Of a stretch of DNA of 64,000 nt, positions 62,443 to 64,000 are shown piece after piece. The stretch lies in contig NZ_CP062253.1 in the NCBI RefSeq assembly GCF_014863585.1, positions 3,002,501 to 3,066,500 on the forward strand. The letters run 5' to 3'. This DNA is from Pseudomonas gozinkensis (GTDB lineage Bacteria > Pseudomonadota > Gammaproteobacteria > Pseudomonadales > Pseudomonadaceae). How positions within the stretch are numbered: the stretch's first letter is position 1; every line of letters starts with the position of its first letter. Made by a program: the position numbers and the translations under genes. The notes under the pieces are model-generated. The model was not told where the DNA came from, ran no database searches, and worked only from the letters and a program-made list of their open reading frames with translations.

Positions 62443-64000
62443 ATGAACCGCACCAAGCAGATCACAGATTACCTCAAGGCGCGTTATGCGATTTTGGTCA
62501 TTGAGACCTTCGAGGAAGAACGTGCACTCAATGAGATTTCTGAAATTGCCAAGACGCTGAGCCATCGTTTATTCGTCTGGAACTCGACGATGGGCGTCCA
62601 GATAAATGGCGTCGTGGCCGGAGATAAAACCTTTGATTTGAAAATGGCCCTGGATTTTTGCGAAGAAAAGGCGAAGGAGGAGGGCAGCAAGAATATTTTT
62701 GTTTTTTGTGATGCTCATAACTACCTTGGCTCAAGCTGCAATCCGGTTTATCGCCGCCGACTTCGAGATTTGGCCATCAATATCCGTTCACGTGGGTATC
62801 GAAGTAATTGCATTGTCGTAGCGCCCAGCTTTGAAATTGCCAATGATCTTCAAAAGGAAATCACGCTGATTGATTTTCCTTTGCCATCAAGAGACGAGGT
62901 CAAGGGTCAGATAAATAACTTTGTCAATTCCTGGCAAGGTAATGACAGCGTCAAGATTGACCTTTCCAGTGAAGTCAACGACAAACTCATTGATGCTGCA
63001 TTGGGGCTCACGGGATTGGAGATTGACAATAGTCTGTCTCGTTCATTGGTATCCAGTCTGAGTTTGAATGAAAACACCGTAAACGATCTGCTTTCCGAGA
63101 AAAAACAAATCATACGAAAGACAGGGATCCTTGAATACATCGACTCAAAGCTGAATCTTGAGGATGTTGGGGGGCTGGCAACGCTCAAGAAGTGGCTCCA
63201 TTTGCGCAGCCAGTGTTTTGGGCAGCTTGCCAAGGAGTTCGGTGTCGGAACTCCGAAAGGTTTGCTCTTGACTGGCGTTCCTGGTTGCGGCAAGTCGCTG
63301 ACGGCGAAATGCGTAGCGTCGTCATGGAACATGCCTTTACTGCGATTGGACATGGGCAAGATATTCCAGGGGGTGGTTGGCTCTTCAGAATCCAATATTC
63401 GTTCCGCCCTGCGTACCGCAGAAGCTGTTTCCCCCTGCATCCTGTGGATCGATGAAATTGAAAAAGGTCTTTCCGGTTCTTCCGGAGGAGCATCGGACGG
63501 TGGCACGGCTACACGGGTATTCGGCACGCTGTTGACCTGGATGCAAGAAAAAACGGCGCCTGTTTTTGTGTTTGCTACCGCCAACAACATCAATAGCCTG
63601 CCGCCGGAGTTGTTGAGAAAGGGGCGGTTCGACGAAATATTTTTCGTTGATTTCCCGTCGACACTGGAAAGAAAGAAGATTCTTGAAATACACCTGAAGA
63701 AATTGAAGCGTGACCCTGAAAAGTTCGATCTGGATCGATTGTCTGCTTTAGGAGGCGAGTCGAATTTTGGTCAGGACATTGTGCTGTCTGGTGCTGAAAT
63801 CGAAGCCTGGGTCGGGGATTCGCTGATTGAAGCGTTCTCACGGCGCATGAGTGGTTCTGATGATGCAAGCGATCTGTCGATGGCTGATTTCGAAACGACT
63901 ATTTCGCGCTTGGTACCCATGAGCAAAATGCGCAAGGACGAGTTTACAAGGCTTCGTGATTGGGCGAATCAAAACGCGATCAGTGCTTCGGCCATGGTTG
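62443..64000 (+). CDS. Ycf46-like AAA+ ATPase, C-terminus outside window
   Basis: The frame is open from ATG 62443 to the window end, at least 519 residues. An N-terminal domain of about 250 residues (ending near EYIDSKLNLEDVGGL) precedes one AAA+ module: Walker A GVPGCGKSLTAK (at about residue 280), Walker B CILWIDEIEKG at about 335, sensor-1 FATANNINSLP, and arginine finger LRKGRFDEIFF. This is the domain pattern of Ycf46-like ATPases, which are commonly found with DUF1257. A hexameric ATPase that remodels a partner protein is expected; the partner may be encoded upstream. Confidence 0.87.
   Translation, partial: MNRTKQITDYLKARYAILVIETFEEERALNEISEIAKTLSHRLFVWNSTMGVQINGVVAGDKTFDLKMALDFCEEKAKEEGSKNIFVFCDAHNYLGSSCNPVYRRRLRDLAINIRSRGYRSNCIVVAPSFEIANDLQKEITLIDFPLPSRDEVKGQINNFVNSWQGNDSVKIDLSSEVNDKLIDAALGLTGLEIDNSLSRSLVSSLSLNENTVNDLLSEKKQIIRKTGILEYIDSKLNLEDVGGLATLKKWLHLRSQCFGQLAKEFGVGTPKGLLLTGVPGCGKSLTAKCVASSWNMPLLRLDMGKIFQGVVGSSESNIRSALRTAEAVSPCILWIDEIEKGLSGSSGGASDGGTATRVFGTLLTWMQEKTAPVFVFATANNINSLPPELLRKGRFDEIFFVDFPSTLERKKILEIHLKKLKRDPEKFDLDRLSALGGESNFGQDIVLSGAEIEAWVGDSLIEAFSRRMSGSDDASDLSMADFETTISRLVPMSKMRKDEFTRLRDWANQNAISASAMV

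Noticed and set aside
1..64000. CRISPR arrays, tRNA or rRNA genes, and complete insertion sequences
   Set aside because: No regularly spaced repeats, cloverleaf sequences, rRNA motifs or transposase motifs were noticed on reading; a dedicated search was not possible.

Overview
The window reads as a chromosomal segment of a Pseudomonas fluorescens-group bacterium. GC is high, there is a typical fluorescens REP pair near 29955-30029, and gene types common in that genus are present: a DUF6124-type protein, tandem PqiA proteins, GlxA-type regulators, many LysR regulators and an MesX/MesD methionine synthase pair. No rRNA, tRNA or CRISPR array was seen.

Layout. 1-6.5 kb: an EmrAB-TolC-like tripartite efflux operon with an aldo/keto reductase at its end, facing a TetR regulator coupled to mug. 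6.5-9.3 kb: a scarred stretch with a methyltransferase lacking its C-terminus, an SDR protein lacking the catalytic Tyr, a GNAT enzyme, a small membrane protein and the debris of an AraC/GyrI-type regulator. 9.3-12.3 kb: DUF1254 protein, cytochrome c and an outer-membrane transporter. 12.5-15.8 kb: MscS-type channel and AspT/YidE-type transporter. 16.0-18.7 kb: mesX, mesD and a flavin reductase, a folate-independent methionine synthase set. 18.7-23.0 kb: membrane protein, FadL-like porin, an unrecognised protein, and a DUF6124 gene behind a strongly structured leader.

23.0-26.6 kb is a sharply AT-rich two-gene cassette: a reverse transcriptase with a long C-terminal extension, overlapping by 8 nt a shortened family-A DNA polymerase. 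It lies between a small membrane protein and the last gene of a phosphonate/selenate-type ABC transporter operon (26.6-29.8 kb). This is the best candidate for an undescribed, probably antiphage, system.

30-43.3 kb is ordinary accessory metabolism: LysR/SDR, a PqiA pair without PqiB, GST, LysR, cupin, Old Yellow Enzyme, a cytochrome c-IorAB molybdenum oxidoreductase operon, and MFS/LysR. 43.5-57.3 kb is a signalling region: a 1723-residue kinase-like/ATPase/GAF/histidine kinase, an NDH-2-like enzyme, two stand-alone receivers, a full and an HTH-less GlxA protein, a metallo-beta-lactamase-fold hydrolase, a membrane PAS histidine kinase and a FixJ-type regulator. Five copies of the dyad TATAC-N4-GTAT(A/G) lie upstream of its genes, four of them about 80-120 bp from a start codon, which suggests one regulon. 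57.7-59.8 kb holds a LysR regulator and a Tat-exported hydrolase.

60.3-64.0 kb is a lower-GC operon running off the window: a membrane protein, a DUF1257-like protein, a small radical SAM activase-like protein and a Ycf46-like AAA+ ATPase. It is a second candidate for a poorly described multi-gene system.
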